NCBI GenBank assembly: GCA_036381895.1
Contig: DASVBY010000081.1
Coordinates: forward strand, 94,285 to 158,284
Origin: JACQFZ01 sp036381895
Lineage (GTDB): Bacteria; Pseudomonadota; Gammaproteobacteria; Acidiferrobacterales; Sulfurifustaceae
Length of the DNA: 64,000 nt
Direction of reading: 5' to 3'
The translations under genes were made by a program, and so were the position numbers. How positions within the stretch are numbered: position 1 is the first letter of the stretch; every line of letters begins with the position of its first letter. Shown here piece after piece: positions 15,470 to 23,620 of this stretch. A model generated the notes under the pieces. The model saw only the letters and a program-made list of their open reading frames with translations, searched no databases and was not told where the DNA came from.

Positions 15470-16570
15470 TCAGGCCACCGCGTCGGCGCGGCCGGCCGCG
15501 GTCCGGTCGGCCCCGGCGTCGTAGAGCGCGAGCGCCGCTTCGACGGCTTCTTCCTCAGGAACGTCCGCCACGAACGAGTCGCGGTGCGTGCAGTTGTCGT
15601 GCAGGGTGTTGCGGCCGCACACCGGGCAATCCAGCCGCCAGGACACGAGCGGCCGGTGCCGCGCGCGCGTGAACGGGCCGCCGTTGATCAGGTTGCCGCA
15701 CCAGAAGATGCCGACCGTAGCGGCGCCGACGGCGGCGGCGAGGTGCAGCGGCCCGGAGTCGTTCGCAACGACGAGGCGGCTCGCGGCGAGGAGTGCGGCG
15801 AGTGCGCCGAGGCTGAGGCGGTCGCAGACGTCGAGCGCCGGCGCGTCGAGCCGCGCGCGCAAGCGCCGCGCGAGCTCGCGCTCCGGACCGGTGCCGATGA
15901 CGGCGATGCGGGCGCCGCGCGCCGCGAGCGCGCGCCCGACCGCGGCGAACTTCTCGGGCGGCCAGCGTCGCCGCGGGTCGGTCGCGCCCGGGTGCAGTAC
16001 GACGAGCGGTGCGTTTGGATCGAGGCCGAGCTGTGCGAGCTCTGCGCGATCGGCCTCGGTCACGGCGATCGCGGGTTCGAGCGTCAGGGGGCGCGCGCCG
16101 ACGAGCGCCACGACTTCGAGGTAGCGTGCGACTTCGGGCTGGAAATAGATATAGGGAATCGCGGCGTCGAGGGGCGCCGCGTCCGGCGTCCGCAGGCCGG
16201 CGGTATAGCGCGCGCCCAGGCGGCGGGTGAACGGATTCGAGTAGCGGCCGCCGCCGTGCAGTTGCAACGCGAGGTCGAAGCGTTCGGCCTGCATGGCGTC
16301 GAAGAAGCGCTCCTCGGCCTCGGAATCGACCGGATCGCCGGGCTCGGCGCTCACACCGACATAGGGGGGCACGACCACCACGCGATCCACGGGACCCGGG
16401 CGGCCGGTCAGGAACTCCGCGTGCCAGCGCTTGCCGAGCAGCACGATTTCGGCGTCGGGGTAGGCGTTTCGGAGCGCCGCGAGCGCCGGCACGGCGAAGC
16501 AGTAGTCGCCGATGCCGTTCGCGCGCACGACCGCTATTCGGCGGACAGCCTCAAGCCGCTTTGCGGGCAT
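15470..16570 (-). CDS. Family 9 glycosyltransferase (heptosyltransferase-like), copy A
   Basis: Predicted ADP-heptose:lipid glycosyltransferase of the GT-B fold. The 366-residue protein opens RIAVVRANGIGDYCFAVPAL, the acceptor-side loop of RfaF/RfaC-type enzymes. It has LALQLHGGGRYSNPF near residue 105, VLHPGATDPRRRWPPEKFA for the nucleotide side, and ANDSGPLHLAAAVGA near the C-terminus. A cysteine cluster (CPVCGRNTLHDNC) follows. The start at 16570 overlaps the preceding gene by 37 nt. It belongs to a minus-strand operon hldE-GT2-GT2-GT9-GT9. The exact acceptor is unknown. Confidence 0.88.
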   Translation of the reverse strand: MPAKRLEAVRRIAVVRANGIGDYCFAVPALAALRNAYPDAEIVLLGKRWHAEFLTGRPGPVDRVVVVPPYVGVSAEPGDPVDSEAEERFFDAMQAERFDLALQLHGGGRYSNPFTRRLGARYTAGLRTPDAAPLDAAIPYIYFQPEVARYLEVVALVGARPLTLEPAIAVTEADRAELAQLGLDPNAPLVVLHPGATDPRRRWPPEKFAAVGRALAARGARIAVIGTGPERELARRLRARLDAPALDVCDRLSLGALAALLAASRLVVANDSGPLHLAAAVGAATVGIFWCGNLINGGPFTRARHRPLVSWRLDCPVCGRNTLHDNCTHRDSFVADVPEEEAVEAALALYDAGADRTAAGRADAVA

Positions 16571-17619
16571 GCGGCGAGCTCCGAGACGTGGCCGGTACGC
16601 GCGCCGAGGAGCCGCTCCGCGGCTGCCAGGACCTGTTCCACCGATACCAGCGCGTCGTCCTGCGGCGCGTCCGGCTCGAGTGCGGCGAACGGTCCCTGAA
16701 CCGGCGGACCGTAGCGGTCGGTGCCGCCCCGGCGATAGATGGCGACTGTCGGCGTTCCGAGCGCGTAGCCGATGTGCGCCGGGCCGCTGTCGTTCGTGAC
16801 GAGGAGATCGAGCTGCGCGATCACCGCGCCGAGGGTGGCGAGCCCGGTGCGGCCGGCGATGCTGTGAGCCTGCGGGCCGATCGCCCGTGCGAGCGCCGCC
16901 GCCTCGACCGCTTCGCTCCGGCTGCCGATGACGACGGCGCCGCCGCCGCGGTGCAGCAGCGCGCGTGCGACTTGCGCGAAATGCGCGAGCGGCCAGCGCC
17001 GGTGCGGATCGTGCGAGCCCGCGTGCACGCCGATGCGCGGACGCGGCAGCCCGTGGAGGAGCAGTTCGGCGTTGCGGCGATCGGCCGTCATCAGCGGATA
17101 GACGAGCTCCTCGCCCTGCGGTGCGGCGCCGATGTGGCGCACGAGCGCGAGCAGCCGCAGGCTCTCGCGCCCGCAGGTGGGCCAGGGCAGCGCCGCATCG
17201 AGCAGACTCGCGTCGTCTTCCGGGCGCACGAAACCTGCGGTCGCGCGCGCGCCGAGGAGCAGCGTGAACGGATTCGCGTAGACGCCGGAGCCATGAAGCT
17301 GGATCGCGAGATCGAAGCGCTCCTGCTGCATCTCCCGCAGGAACGCGAGTGCCGTTCCGGACTCGAAGAGCTGCTGCGCGACGCCGGGAAAGCCCGGAAA
17401 CGGCGCGAAGCGGTCGACGTACGGGAGCCGCAGCACCAGCTCGCGCAGCGCGGGCAGCGTGATCAGTACGATCTCGGCGGCCGGCAGCGCGGCGCGCAGC
17501 GCCCGCAGGGCCGGCGTCGCGCATACGAAATCCCCGAGCCGCGGGGCGCGCACGACCGCGACTTTGCGCAGCGCCGGCAGCCGCTCGAGCAGATTCCTCC
17601 CGTGTCCTGCGGCGCCCAT
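16534..17619 (-). CDS. Family 9 glycosyltransferase (heptosyltransferase-like), copy B
   Basis: A 361-residue paralogue of the adjacent GT9. It has KVAVVRAPRLGDFVCATPAL at about 18-37, LAIQLHGSGVYANPF in the same place as its neighbour, IGVHAGSHDPHRRWPLAHFA, and VTNDSGPAHIGYALGTPT. Unlike the other three GT9 proteins of the window it lacks the C-terminal cysteine cluster. The start at 17619 shares one base with the stop of the upstream GT2 (TGATG), so translation is coupled. It probably adds heptose or a related sugar to the LPS core. The acceptor cannot be stated. Confidence 0.87.
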   Translation of the reverse strand: MGAAGHGRNLLERLPALRKVAVVRAPRLGDFVCATPALRALRAALPAAEIVLITLPALRELVLRLPYVDRFAPFPGFPGVAQQLFESGTALAFLREMQQERFDLAIQLHGSGVYANPFTLLLGARATAGFVRPEDDASLLDAALPWPTCGRESLRLLALVRHIGAAPQGEELVYPLMTADRRNAELLLHGLPRPRIGVHAGSHDPHRRWPLAHFAQVARALLHRGGGAVVIGSRSEAVEAAALARAIGPQAHSIAGRTGLATLGAVIAQLDLLVTNDSGPAHIGYALGTPTVAIYRRGGTDRYGPPVQGPFAALEPDAPQDDALVSVEQVLAAAERLLGARTGHVSELAACPQSGLRLSAE

Positions 17620-18464
17620 CAGGCGGCGCTCTCGGAGCCGAGCGCCGCGGCGAGCTCGGGCAGGAGCGCGAGCGCGTGCCCGTCCACGCGGCCTTTGGCG
17701 TTGAGCACGGTCGATGGCTCCTCGGCGTGATAGGTGCCCGAGGGCATCATGGCGCAGCCGCCGGCACGGCGCATGAGCAGGTTCTGCACCAGCACCTCTT
17801 CGCCCGAGTGGTAGCGCGGCAGCCGCGGCCAGAAGGAGAAGCCGCCGACCTCGAGCAGACGTGTGCGGTCGTAGAGCACGCAGGACGCGACCCAGGCGAC
17901 CTTGTACAGCCGCGGCGTGCGCGGTGCGTGACGTGCGGTGGCGTGCCACAGGTTGGCGGCGCGGTGCAGATGGCGCCGGCGCTCCCATTCCGCCGAGCCG
18001 GGCTCGAGCGCTTCGGGGCGCACCGGTCCGTCCCAGAAGTCGACGTGCTGCTGCCCGGGGCGCACGTCGTCGCGGAAGGAGAGCCCCGCGGGGAAGGCGC
18101 CGATGAAGCCGCAGCGCTCGCGCCGATGCGCCGCGACGAGCGCCGCGAGCACCCACGGCTCCATCAGCACGTCGTCGTCGAGGTAGAGCACGAGCGGCGC
18201 CGTCGCGCGCGCGAGCAGGAACTCGCGCTGCTCCGCGATGCCGAGGCGCGTCGGGCGGTGGTGCCACTCGACCGCGTGCCCGGTGCGGGCCTCGATCACG
18301 CGCGCGAGCGCCGCGAGCGAGGGCAGCTGCGCGAGCGGCTGTGCGTTCTGGTCGGCGACGACGAGCCGCAAATCGGTGTAGGACTGCAGTGCCAGGCCCG
18401 CGAGCGTGAGCGTCAGCGCATACGGCCGGTCGCAGGTCGGCAGCAGCACGTCAACATGGGCCAT
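17619..18464 (-). CDS. Family 2 glycosyltransferase, tandem copy 1
   Basis: A 281-residue GT-A enzyme. N-terminal VDVLLPTCDRPYAL is the nucleotide-sugar strand, and LVLYLDDDVLMEPW holds the metal-binding DxD. A long conserved stretch shared with the next gene includes RRERCGFIGAFP, FWDGPVRPEAL and RAANLWH. ASCVLYDRTRLLEVGGF is the usual acceptor-side block. It overlaps the neighbouring GT2 by 14 nt and the GT9 by 1 nt, so all five genes of this strand form one operon. Soluble, with no membrane helix. Donor and acceptor are unknown. Confidence 0.87.
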   Translation of the reverse strand: MAHVDVLLPTCDRPYALTLTLAGLALQSYTDLRLVVADQNAQPLAQLPSLAALARVIEARTGHAVEWHHRPTRLGIAEQREFLLARATAPLVLYLDDDVLMEPWVLAALVAAHRRERCGFIGAFPAGLSFRDDVRPGQQHVDFWDGPVRPEALEPGSAEWERRRHLHRAANLWHATARHAPRTPRLYKVAWVASCVLYDRTRLLEVGGFSFWPRLPRYHSGEEVLVQNLLMRRAGGCAMMPSGTYHAEEPSTVLNAKGRVDGHALALLPELAAALGSESAA

Positions 18465-19281
18465 GCAGCGTCCCCCGGTCGAGCCCGAGCACGTGCGGCG
18501 CGTCGATCCGCCGGTCGGCCACGGTCGTCGGCAGCTCCTGGTGATACACGCCGGACGGCAGGATGCCGCCGCCGCCGTAGCGCGCCATCACGCGCAGCTG
18601 CGCGAGCACGTCTTCGCCGCAGTGGGCCGGCGGCAGCTCGCGCCAGAAGCCGAAGCCGCCGGCGGCGCGCAGCTTCGCGGTGTCGTACATAACGCAGCCG
18701 CCGATCCAGGCGATGCGGTAGGCAAGGTAGCGGCCCGGCGGAAGCGCGAGCCGCTGCTGTACGTGGTAGAGATTGGCCGCGTTGTGCAGCCGGTGGCGCT
18801 CCCAGGCGCGCGTCCCCGGCGCCACGGCCTCCGGCGCGATCGGGCCGTCCCACGGCTCGATCGCCTGCTCGTGCGGCCGCACGTCGTCGACGTAGCTCAG
18901 ACCGATGACCGCCTGGCCGAGGAAGCCGCAGCGCTCGCGCTCCATGGCGTGCACGAGGAGCGCGAGCACGTCGGGCTCGAGGATCAGGTCGTCGTCGAGG
19001 AACAGCACGCAGGGCGCCTGCGCCCGATCGAGCAGGAACTGGCGGTGCTCGGCGAGACCGCGGCGCGGAAGGTGGCGGTGAATCTCGAGCGGGTGGCCGT
19101 GCGTACGCAGCACGCGCAGTGCGGCGCGCACCTCATCGGCGTCGAAGGCGCTCTCGTCGCTCTGGTCGGAGACGACCAGGCGAAAGTCGCGGAACGTCTG
19201 TGCGCACAGGCTCGTCAGCAGCACCGCCAGGGCCGCGGGACGCCGGTACGTAGCGACGAGAACGTCGACTCGGTTGGTCAT
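18451..19281 (-). CDS. Family 2 glycosyltransferase, tandem copy 2
   Basis: A 276-residue GT-A enzyme that is clearly homologous to its downstream neighbour, so the pair arose by tandem duplication. MTNRVDVLVATYRRPAAL gives the nucleotide-binding start, and VLFLDDDLILEPDV the DxD. ERERCGFLGQAV, PWDGPIAPEAVAPG and LHNAANLYH repeat the pattern of copy 1, and IGGCVMYDTAKLRAAGGF follows. The start lies 11 nt after the hldE stop. It probably acts in the same glycan as the GT9 genes. The sugar is not predictable from sequence alone. Confidence 0.87.
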   Translation of the reverse strand: MTNRVDVLVATYRRPAALAVLLTSLCAQTFRDFRLVVSDQSDESAFDADEVRAALRVLRTHGHPLEIHRHLPRRGLAEHRQFLLDRAQAPCVLFLDDDLILEPDVLALLVHAMERERCGFLGQAVIGLSYVDDVRPHEQAIEPWDGPIAPEAVAPGTRAWERHRLHNAANLYHVQQRLALPPGRYLAYRIAWIGGCVMYDTAKLRAAGGFGFWRELPPAHCGEDVLAQLRVMARYGGGGILPSGVYHQELPTTVADRRIDAPHVLGLDRGTLHGPC

Positions 19282-19292
19282 GCCGTCGCCGC

Positions 19293-20756
19293 TCACGCCA
19301 CGCCACGAATGCGGTCGATCAGATGGGTGGTGGAGCGATCCTCGACCAGCGGCAGGATGCAGATCGCGCCGCCGAGGCTCTCGACCAGGCCGGCTTCGGG
19401 CAGGGTGTCGCGGGTGTAGTCGCCGCCCTTGACATACAGGTCCGGCCGGATGCGCGCGATGATATCGCGCGGGGAATCGTCGTCGAAGGCGATCACATAA
19501 TCGACGTAGCTCAAAGCGGCGAGCACCTTGACGCGGTCCTCGAGCGTATTGATCGGCCGCGCGGGACCCTTCAGGCGGCGCACGCTGGCGTCGGCGTTGA
19601 CGCCGACGACCAGCAGGTCGCCCAGCGCCTTGGCGCGGTTGAGGAGCGTCACGTGCCCGCGGTGAAGGATGTCGAAGCAGCCGTTGGTGAAGACGATGCG
19701 CGCACCGCCGGTGCGCGCCGCGTGAACGCGCTCGGCGAGCGCGTCGAGATCGTCGAGGCGCTTGTCGCCGCCCGCGATGACCCGATGCAGCTCCTGCGCG
19801 GTGCAGACTGCGGTCCCGTCCTTGCCGACGACGACCGCAGCCGCGGCCGAGGCGAGCTCGGCCGCTTCCGGTGTCTCGGCGCCGGCGGCGAGCGCCAGCC
19901 CGAGCGCGGCGGCGAACGTATCGCCGCTGCCGGTGGCGCGCGAGGTACGGGCGGGCCGCGCGTAGGTGCGGTAGGGGGTGCGGCCGTGCTGCAGCATCAC
20001 GGCGCCGTCGCGATCGAGCGTGACGGCGACGATGTCCGCACCGGCAGCGGCAAGGAGCTTCTCGGCATGGGCCTGCACCCATTCGGCGCGTCCGGCCGGA
20101 TCCTCGGCGCCGCCGACGCCGAGCAGCCGCCGGGCTTCCTCGTAGCTCGGCTTGACGGCGCTCGGTCGTGCCGGCGCGAGGCGCTCGAGCGCGCGTCCGT
20201 CGGCGACGACGACCGGACGCGGGCGCCGCGCGCGGCCGGCGAGCGCGGCGATGACGCTCGCATTGACGCTGCCGTAACCGTAGTCGGAGACGACGAGCAC
20301 GTCGCTCGCGGCGAGCGCCGCGCGCACGTGCTCGCACAGCAGTGCTTCGAGCGCCGGGACGGCGGGAGCGCGCCGGCCCTGGTCGAAGCGCGCGATGATC
20401 TGCGCGTCGCCGACGAGCCGCTGCTTGCACACCGTGCGCCAGCCCGGCACCGCGACGAGCGCGGTCGCATCCACGCCCGCGCGATCGAGCGCACCGCGCA
20501 GGCGCGCGGCTTCGACGTCGTCGCCTACGAATCCGATCAGCGCCGCGCGCGCGCCGAGCGCCGCCAGATTGCAGGCGACGTTCGCGGCGCCGCCCGCGGC
20601 ATCGTGCACGCGCTGCACCTGCACCAGTGGAACGGGTGCCTCGCGACAGAGCCGCTCGACGCGGCCGTGGAGATAGACGTCGAGAAGCGGATCACCAACG
20701 ACTGCCGCGCGCAGTCCATTGAACGCGTCGGCCAGTCGCGCGAGATCGAGCTGCAT
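19293..20756 (-). CDS. hldE: Bifunctional heptose-7-phosphate kinase / heptose-1-phosphate adenylyltransferase
   Basis: Makes ADP-D-glycero-beta-D-manno-heptose for LPS core synthesis in two separated steps, with GmhB acting between them. The 487-residue protein has an N-terminal PfkB-type kinase (AAGGAANVACNLAALGA near residue 51, catalytic TGSGDTFAAALG near 280) and a C-terminal nucleotidyltransferase (FTNGCFDILHRGHV near 358, with the HxGH signature, and YVKGGDY). The start at 20756 is supported by GAGGG a few bases upstream. A longer start at 20810 has no such support. It heads the minus-strand glycosyltransferase operon, and gmhB lies on the facing strand 2.3 kb away. Confidence 0.95.
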   Translation of the reverse strand: MQLDLARLADAFNGLRAAVVGDPLLDVYLHGRVERLCREAPVPLVQVQRVHDAAGGAANVACNLAALGARAALIGFVGDDVEAARLRGALDRAGVDATALVAVPGWRTVCKQRLVGDAQIIARFDQGRRAPAVPALEALLCEHVRAALAASDVLVVSDYGYGSVNASVIAALAGRARRPRPVVVADGRALERLAPARPSAVKPSYEEARRLLGVGGAEDPAGRAEWVQAHAEKLLAAAGADIVAVTLDRDGAVMLQHGRTPYRTYARPARTSRATGSGDTFAAALGLALAAGAETPEAAELASAAAAVVVGKDGTAVCTAQELHRVIAGGDKRLDDLDALAERVHAARTGGARIVFTNGCFDILHRGHVTLLNRAKALGDLLVVGVNADASVRRLKGPARPINTLEDRVKVLAALSYVDYVIAFDDDSPRDIIARIRPDLYVKGGDYTRDTLPEAGLVESLGGAICILPLVEDRSTTHLIDRIRGVA

Positions 20757-20828
20757 TTTCTGGTCCCTCAGAAACGACTCCGGCGCGCAGGCGCAGCGGC
20801 AGAGTACCAAACGCTGCCCGATTAATCA

Positions 20829-20860
20829 CCACGCGAGGAGCGCGCTTTAAGCGCGCGTGG
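20829..20860. repeat. Nested inverted repeats between hldE and the divergent GT4
   Basis: CCACGCG (20829-20835) pairs with CGCGTGG (20854-20860). Inside lies GCGCGCTT-T-AAGCGCGC (20840-20856). The position between two divergent operons makes a shared operator possible. There is no T-tract for a terminator. Confidence 0.35.
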
Positions 20861-21022
20861 TCGTGTCGCGCAGCGCCGACATTGTCGCCGGACGCGCACG
20901 CTGCTGCGCATCGGTCAGTAGTATTGCTGATTGCTCCATCACCGCCATTTCGCGCAACAATTCGGGTCTCGCAACGCGCGCCGCAACCCGCCGCAGGCGC
21001 GCCTCTTCAGGGAACGCGCTCC

Positions 21023-22291
21023 ATGATCGCAAGGATTGCGATGATCAGCGAACACGCCTCGCCGCTGGCCGCGCTCGGAGGCGTCGACAGCGGCGGACAG
21101 AACGTCTACGTGGCGCAGATCGCCAATCAGCTCGCGCTGCGCGGCTACCAGGTCGACGTGTACACGCGGCGCGATCAGGAGACGCTGCCGGACGTCGTCG
21201 AGTTCATCAACCGCGTGCGCGTCGTCCACGTCGCCGCCGGTCCGCCGCGCTTCGTTCCCAAGGAGGAGCTGCTGCCGTACATGGACGAGTTCGCGCGCCG
21301 GCTGATCGTGTCCTGGCGCCGCGGCCGGCAGACGTACGACGTCGCGCACGCGAACTTCTGGACCTCGGGCGTCGTGGCGATGCGGCTCAAGGCGGCGCTC
21401 GGGCTGCCGTTCGCCGTCACGTTCCATGCGCTCGGGCGCGTGCGCCGCCTGCACCAGGGCGAGGCCGATCGGTTTCCACCCGAGCGCCCGGCGATCGAGG
21501 AGCGCATCATCGAGGCGGCCGATTGCATCGTCGCCGAGTGCCAGCAGGACCGCGAGGACCTGCTCGCGCTGTACGGCGCCGATCCGGCCAAGGTGCGGAT
21601 CGTGCCGTGCGGCTTCGACGCCACGGAGCTCTGGCCGGTCGACAAGCATGTCGCACGGCGCGAGCTCGGTTTCGAGCTCGATCGCCCGCTGGTGCTGCAG
21701 CTCGGGCGGCTGGTCCCGCGCAAGGGCATCGACGTCGTCGTGCGCGCGCTGGCGGAGCTGCGCGCGCGCCACGGCATCGATGCGCAGCTCGTGATCGTAG
21801 GCGGCGAGACCGACGAACCCTGTCCGCACGCGAACCCGGAGATCGCGCGGCTGCGGGCGATCGCCGCCGACGCCCGGGTCGCGGAGCACGTGATCTTCAC
21901 CGGGCGGCGGCCGCGGCACGTGCTGCGCTACTACTACAGCGCGGCCGACGTGTTCGTGACCACCCCGTGGTACGAGCCGTTCGGCATCACGCCGGTCGAA
22001 GCCATGGCGTGCGCGCGCCCGGTGGTGGGCGCCCACGTCGGCGGCATCAAGAGCACCGTACGGGACGGACGTACCGGCTTTCTCGTGCCGCCCCGCGATC
22101 CCGGCGCCGTCGCCGAACGGCTCGCGCTGCTGCTGCGCGATTCCGAGCTCCAGCGCCGCTTCGGCGCCGCGGGGCGCGAGCGGGTGCTGCGGCATTTCAC
22201 CTGGTCGCAGGTCGCCGACCGGCTCGAGAGCGTGTACGCCCGCATCGCTGGCGCTGAGGGCGGGCAGGCGGTCGACGGGCTCGCGACCTGA
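21023..22291 (+). CDS. Family 4 glycosyltransferase
   Basis: A 422-residue GT-B retaining glycosyltransferase. The N-terminal domain starts RIAMISEHASPLAALGGVDS, followed by GGQNVYVAQIANQLALRG, a layout seen in sucrose-phosphate-synthase and MshA-like enzymes. The donor domain has LQLGRLVPRKGIDVVVRAL (about 233-251), and the E-x7-E element in YEPFGITPVEAMA with GGIKSTVRDGRTGFLVPP after it. The ATG at 21023 is preceded only by a weak purine run. It opens the plus-strand half of the glycan locus, divergent from hldE. The SDR gene follows after 16 nt. Substrates are unknown. Confidence 0.88.
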   Translation: MIARIAMISEHASPLAALGGVDSGGQNVYVAQIANQLALRGYQVDVYTRRDQETLPDVVEFINRVRVVHVAAGPPRFVPKEELLPYMDEFARRLIVSWRRGRQTYDVAHANFWTSGVVAMRLKAALGLPFAVTFHALGRVRRLHQGEADRFPPERPAIEERIIEAADCIVAECQQDREDLLALYGADPAKVRIVPCGFDATELWPVDKHVARRELGFELDRPLVLQLGRLVPRKGIDVVVRALAELRARHGIDAQLVIVGGETDEPCPHANPEIARLRAIAADARVAEHVIFTGRRPRHVLRYYYSAADVFVTTPWYEPFGITPVEAMACARPVVGAHVGGIKSTVRDGRTGFLVPPRDPGAVAERLALLLRDSELQRRFGAAGRERVLRHFTWSQVADRLESVYARIAGAEGGQAVDGLAT

Positions 22292-22307
22292 AGGGAGGCA
22301 GGGACGC

Positions 22308-23030
22308 ATGCGAGCGTTGCAGGGACAGGTGGCCATGGTGACGGGCGGAGCCGGCGGGCTCGGCACCGAAGTGTGCCGGGTGCTCGCGAGAAGCGGCGCG
22401 CGCGTCGTGTGCGCCGACCTCGGGGACCGCGCAAAGCGGCTGGCGGCGGAGTTCGCGCGCGAGGACCTGCGGGTCTGGCCGCTCGCGGTGGACGTGAGCC
22501 GCGCCGAGAGCGCGGCGGCGGCGGTCGAGCTCGTGGCGCGGGAGCACGGGCGCTTCGACATTCTTATTAATAGCGCCGCGGTCGACGTCACGGTGCCGGC
22601 CGACGAGCTCGCGCTCGAGGACTGGAGCCGGATCATCGACACCAACCTCAATGCCCCGTACTGGCTGAGCCGCGCGGTGTTTCCCCTCATGAAGCGGCAG
22701 CGCCGGGGCCAGATCGTCAACGTCGCGTCTACGGCATCGAAGCGTGCCTGGGCCAACGCCGCCGCCTACCACGCGAGCAAGTGGGGGCTCGTCGGGCTGA
22801 GCCATGCGCTGCACGTGGAGGGACGCACCCACGGCATCAAGGTGACCGCGCTCGTGAGCGGCGGCATGCGCACGCCGTTCCTGCTCGAGCGCTTTCCCGA
22901 CATCGACGCGGCCACGCTGCAGGACCCGCGCCACGTCGCCGACACGATCCATTTCGTGCTGACGCGTCCGCCCGAGACCGTGATTCCCGAAATCATGGTA
23001 ATCCCCATGACGGAGACCTCGTGGCCGTGA
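22308..23030 (+). CDS. Short-chain dehydrogenase/reductase (classical SDR)
   Basis: A 240-residue NAD(P)-dependent oxidoreductase. It has TGGAGGLGTEV for the dinucleotide (about 12-22), NVASTASK with the catalytic Ser, and YHASK with Tyr and Lys (near 150-154). The ATG follows GGGAGG. It overlaps the gmhB start and lies within the glycan operon between a glycosyltransferase and gmhB, so it may oxidise or reduce a sugar intermediate. It is not HldD: the extended-SDR epimerase has a different length and motifs, and no hldD is seen in the window. The substrate is unknown. Confidence 0.88.
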   Translation: MRALQGQVAMVTGGAGGLGTEVCRVLARSGARVVCADLGDRAKRLAAEFAREDLRVWPLAVDVSRAESAAAAVELVAREHGRFDILINSAAVDVTVPADELALEDWSRIIDTNLNAPYWLSRAVFPLMKRQRRGQIVNVASTASKRAWANAAAYHASKWGLVGLSHALHVEGRTHGIKVTALVSGGMRTPFLLERFPDIDAATLQDPRHVADTIHFVLTRPPETVIPEIMVIPMTETSWP

Positions 23031-23620
23031 AGGCGGTGTTCCTCGACAAGGACGGCACGCTCCTCGAGAACGTTCCGTACAACGTCGATCCCGAACGCAT
23101 GCGTCTCGTGCCCGGCGCGGGGGCGGCGCTGCGGCGGCTGTACGCGCTCGGCTACGCGCTCATCGTCGTCTCGAATCAACCCGGCGTCGCGTTGGGCTAC
23201 TTCGACACCCACGCACTGCGCCGTGTCGAGCGGCGGCTGCGGGCGCTGTTCGCCGCCGAGCAGGTACCGCTCGCGGGCTTCTACTTCTGCCCGCATCATC
23301 CGGCCGGGCGCGTGGCGCGCTACGCGGTCGTCTGCCGCTGCCGCAAGCCCGCACCCGGGCTGCTGCTCTCGGCCGCGGCGATCCATGAAGTCGATACGTT
23401 CCGCTCGTGGATGATCGGCGACATTCTCGACGACATCGAGGCGGGCGTGCGCGCCCGCTGCCGCACGGTTCTCGTGGACAACGGCGGCGAGACCGAATGG
23501 CGCAGCGGACCGCAGCGGCAGCCCGGCGCCATCGTGCCGGATCTGCCGGCGGCGGCCCGGCACATCATGGACGTCGAGCGGGGCGCGAGCTTTCGCTTCG
23601 GGCGGAGTGCGCGCGCATGA
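23021..23620 (+). CDS. gmhB: D-glycero-D-manno-heptose 1,7-bisphosphate 7-phosphatase
   Basis: Removes the 7-phosphate from heptose 1,7-bisphosphate between the two HldE reactions. The 199-residue HAD-IIIA protein has VFLDKDGTLLEN (nucleophile D9, acid D11), VVSNQPGVALG, and the zinc-binding set CPHHPAGR followed by CRCRKPAPG that is typical of GmhB. DILDDIEAG supplies the last acidic motif. Two GTG starts, 23021 and 23027, are possible. The first lies 5 nt after GGAG, the second overlaps the SDR stop. It overlaps the next GT9 by 4 nt. Together with hldE it supplies ADP-heptose for the glycosyltransferases around it. Confidence 0.92.
   Translation: MAVKAVFLDKDGTLLENVPYNVDPERMRLVPGAGAALRRLYALGYALIVVSNQPGVALGYFDTHALRRVERRLRALFAAEQVPLAGFYFCPHHPAGRVARYAVVCRCRKPAPGLLLSAAAIHEVDTFRSWMIGDILDDIEAGVRARCRTVLVDNGGETEWRSGPQRQPGAIVPDLPAAARHIMDVERGASFRFGRSARA

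Noticed and set aside
22308..23030. The SDR as HldD (ADP-heptose epimerase)
   Set aside because: At 240 residues with YHASK it is a classical SDR; HldD is an extended SDR of about 310-330 residues.
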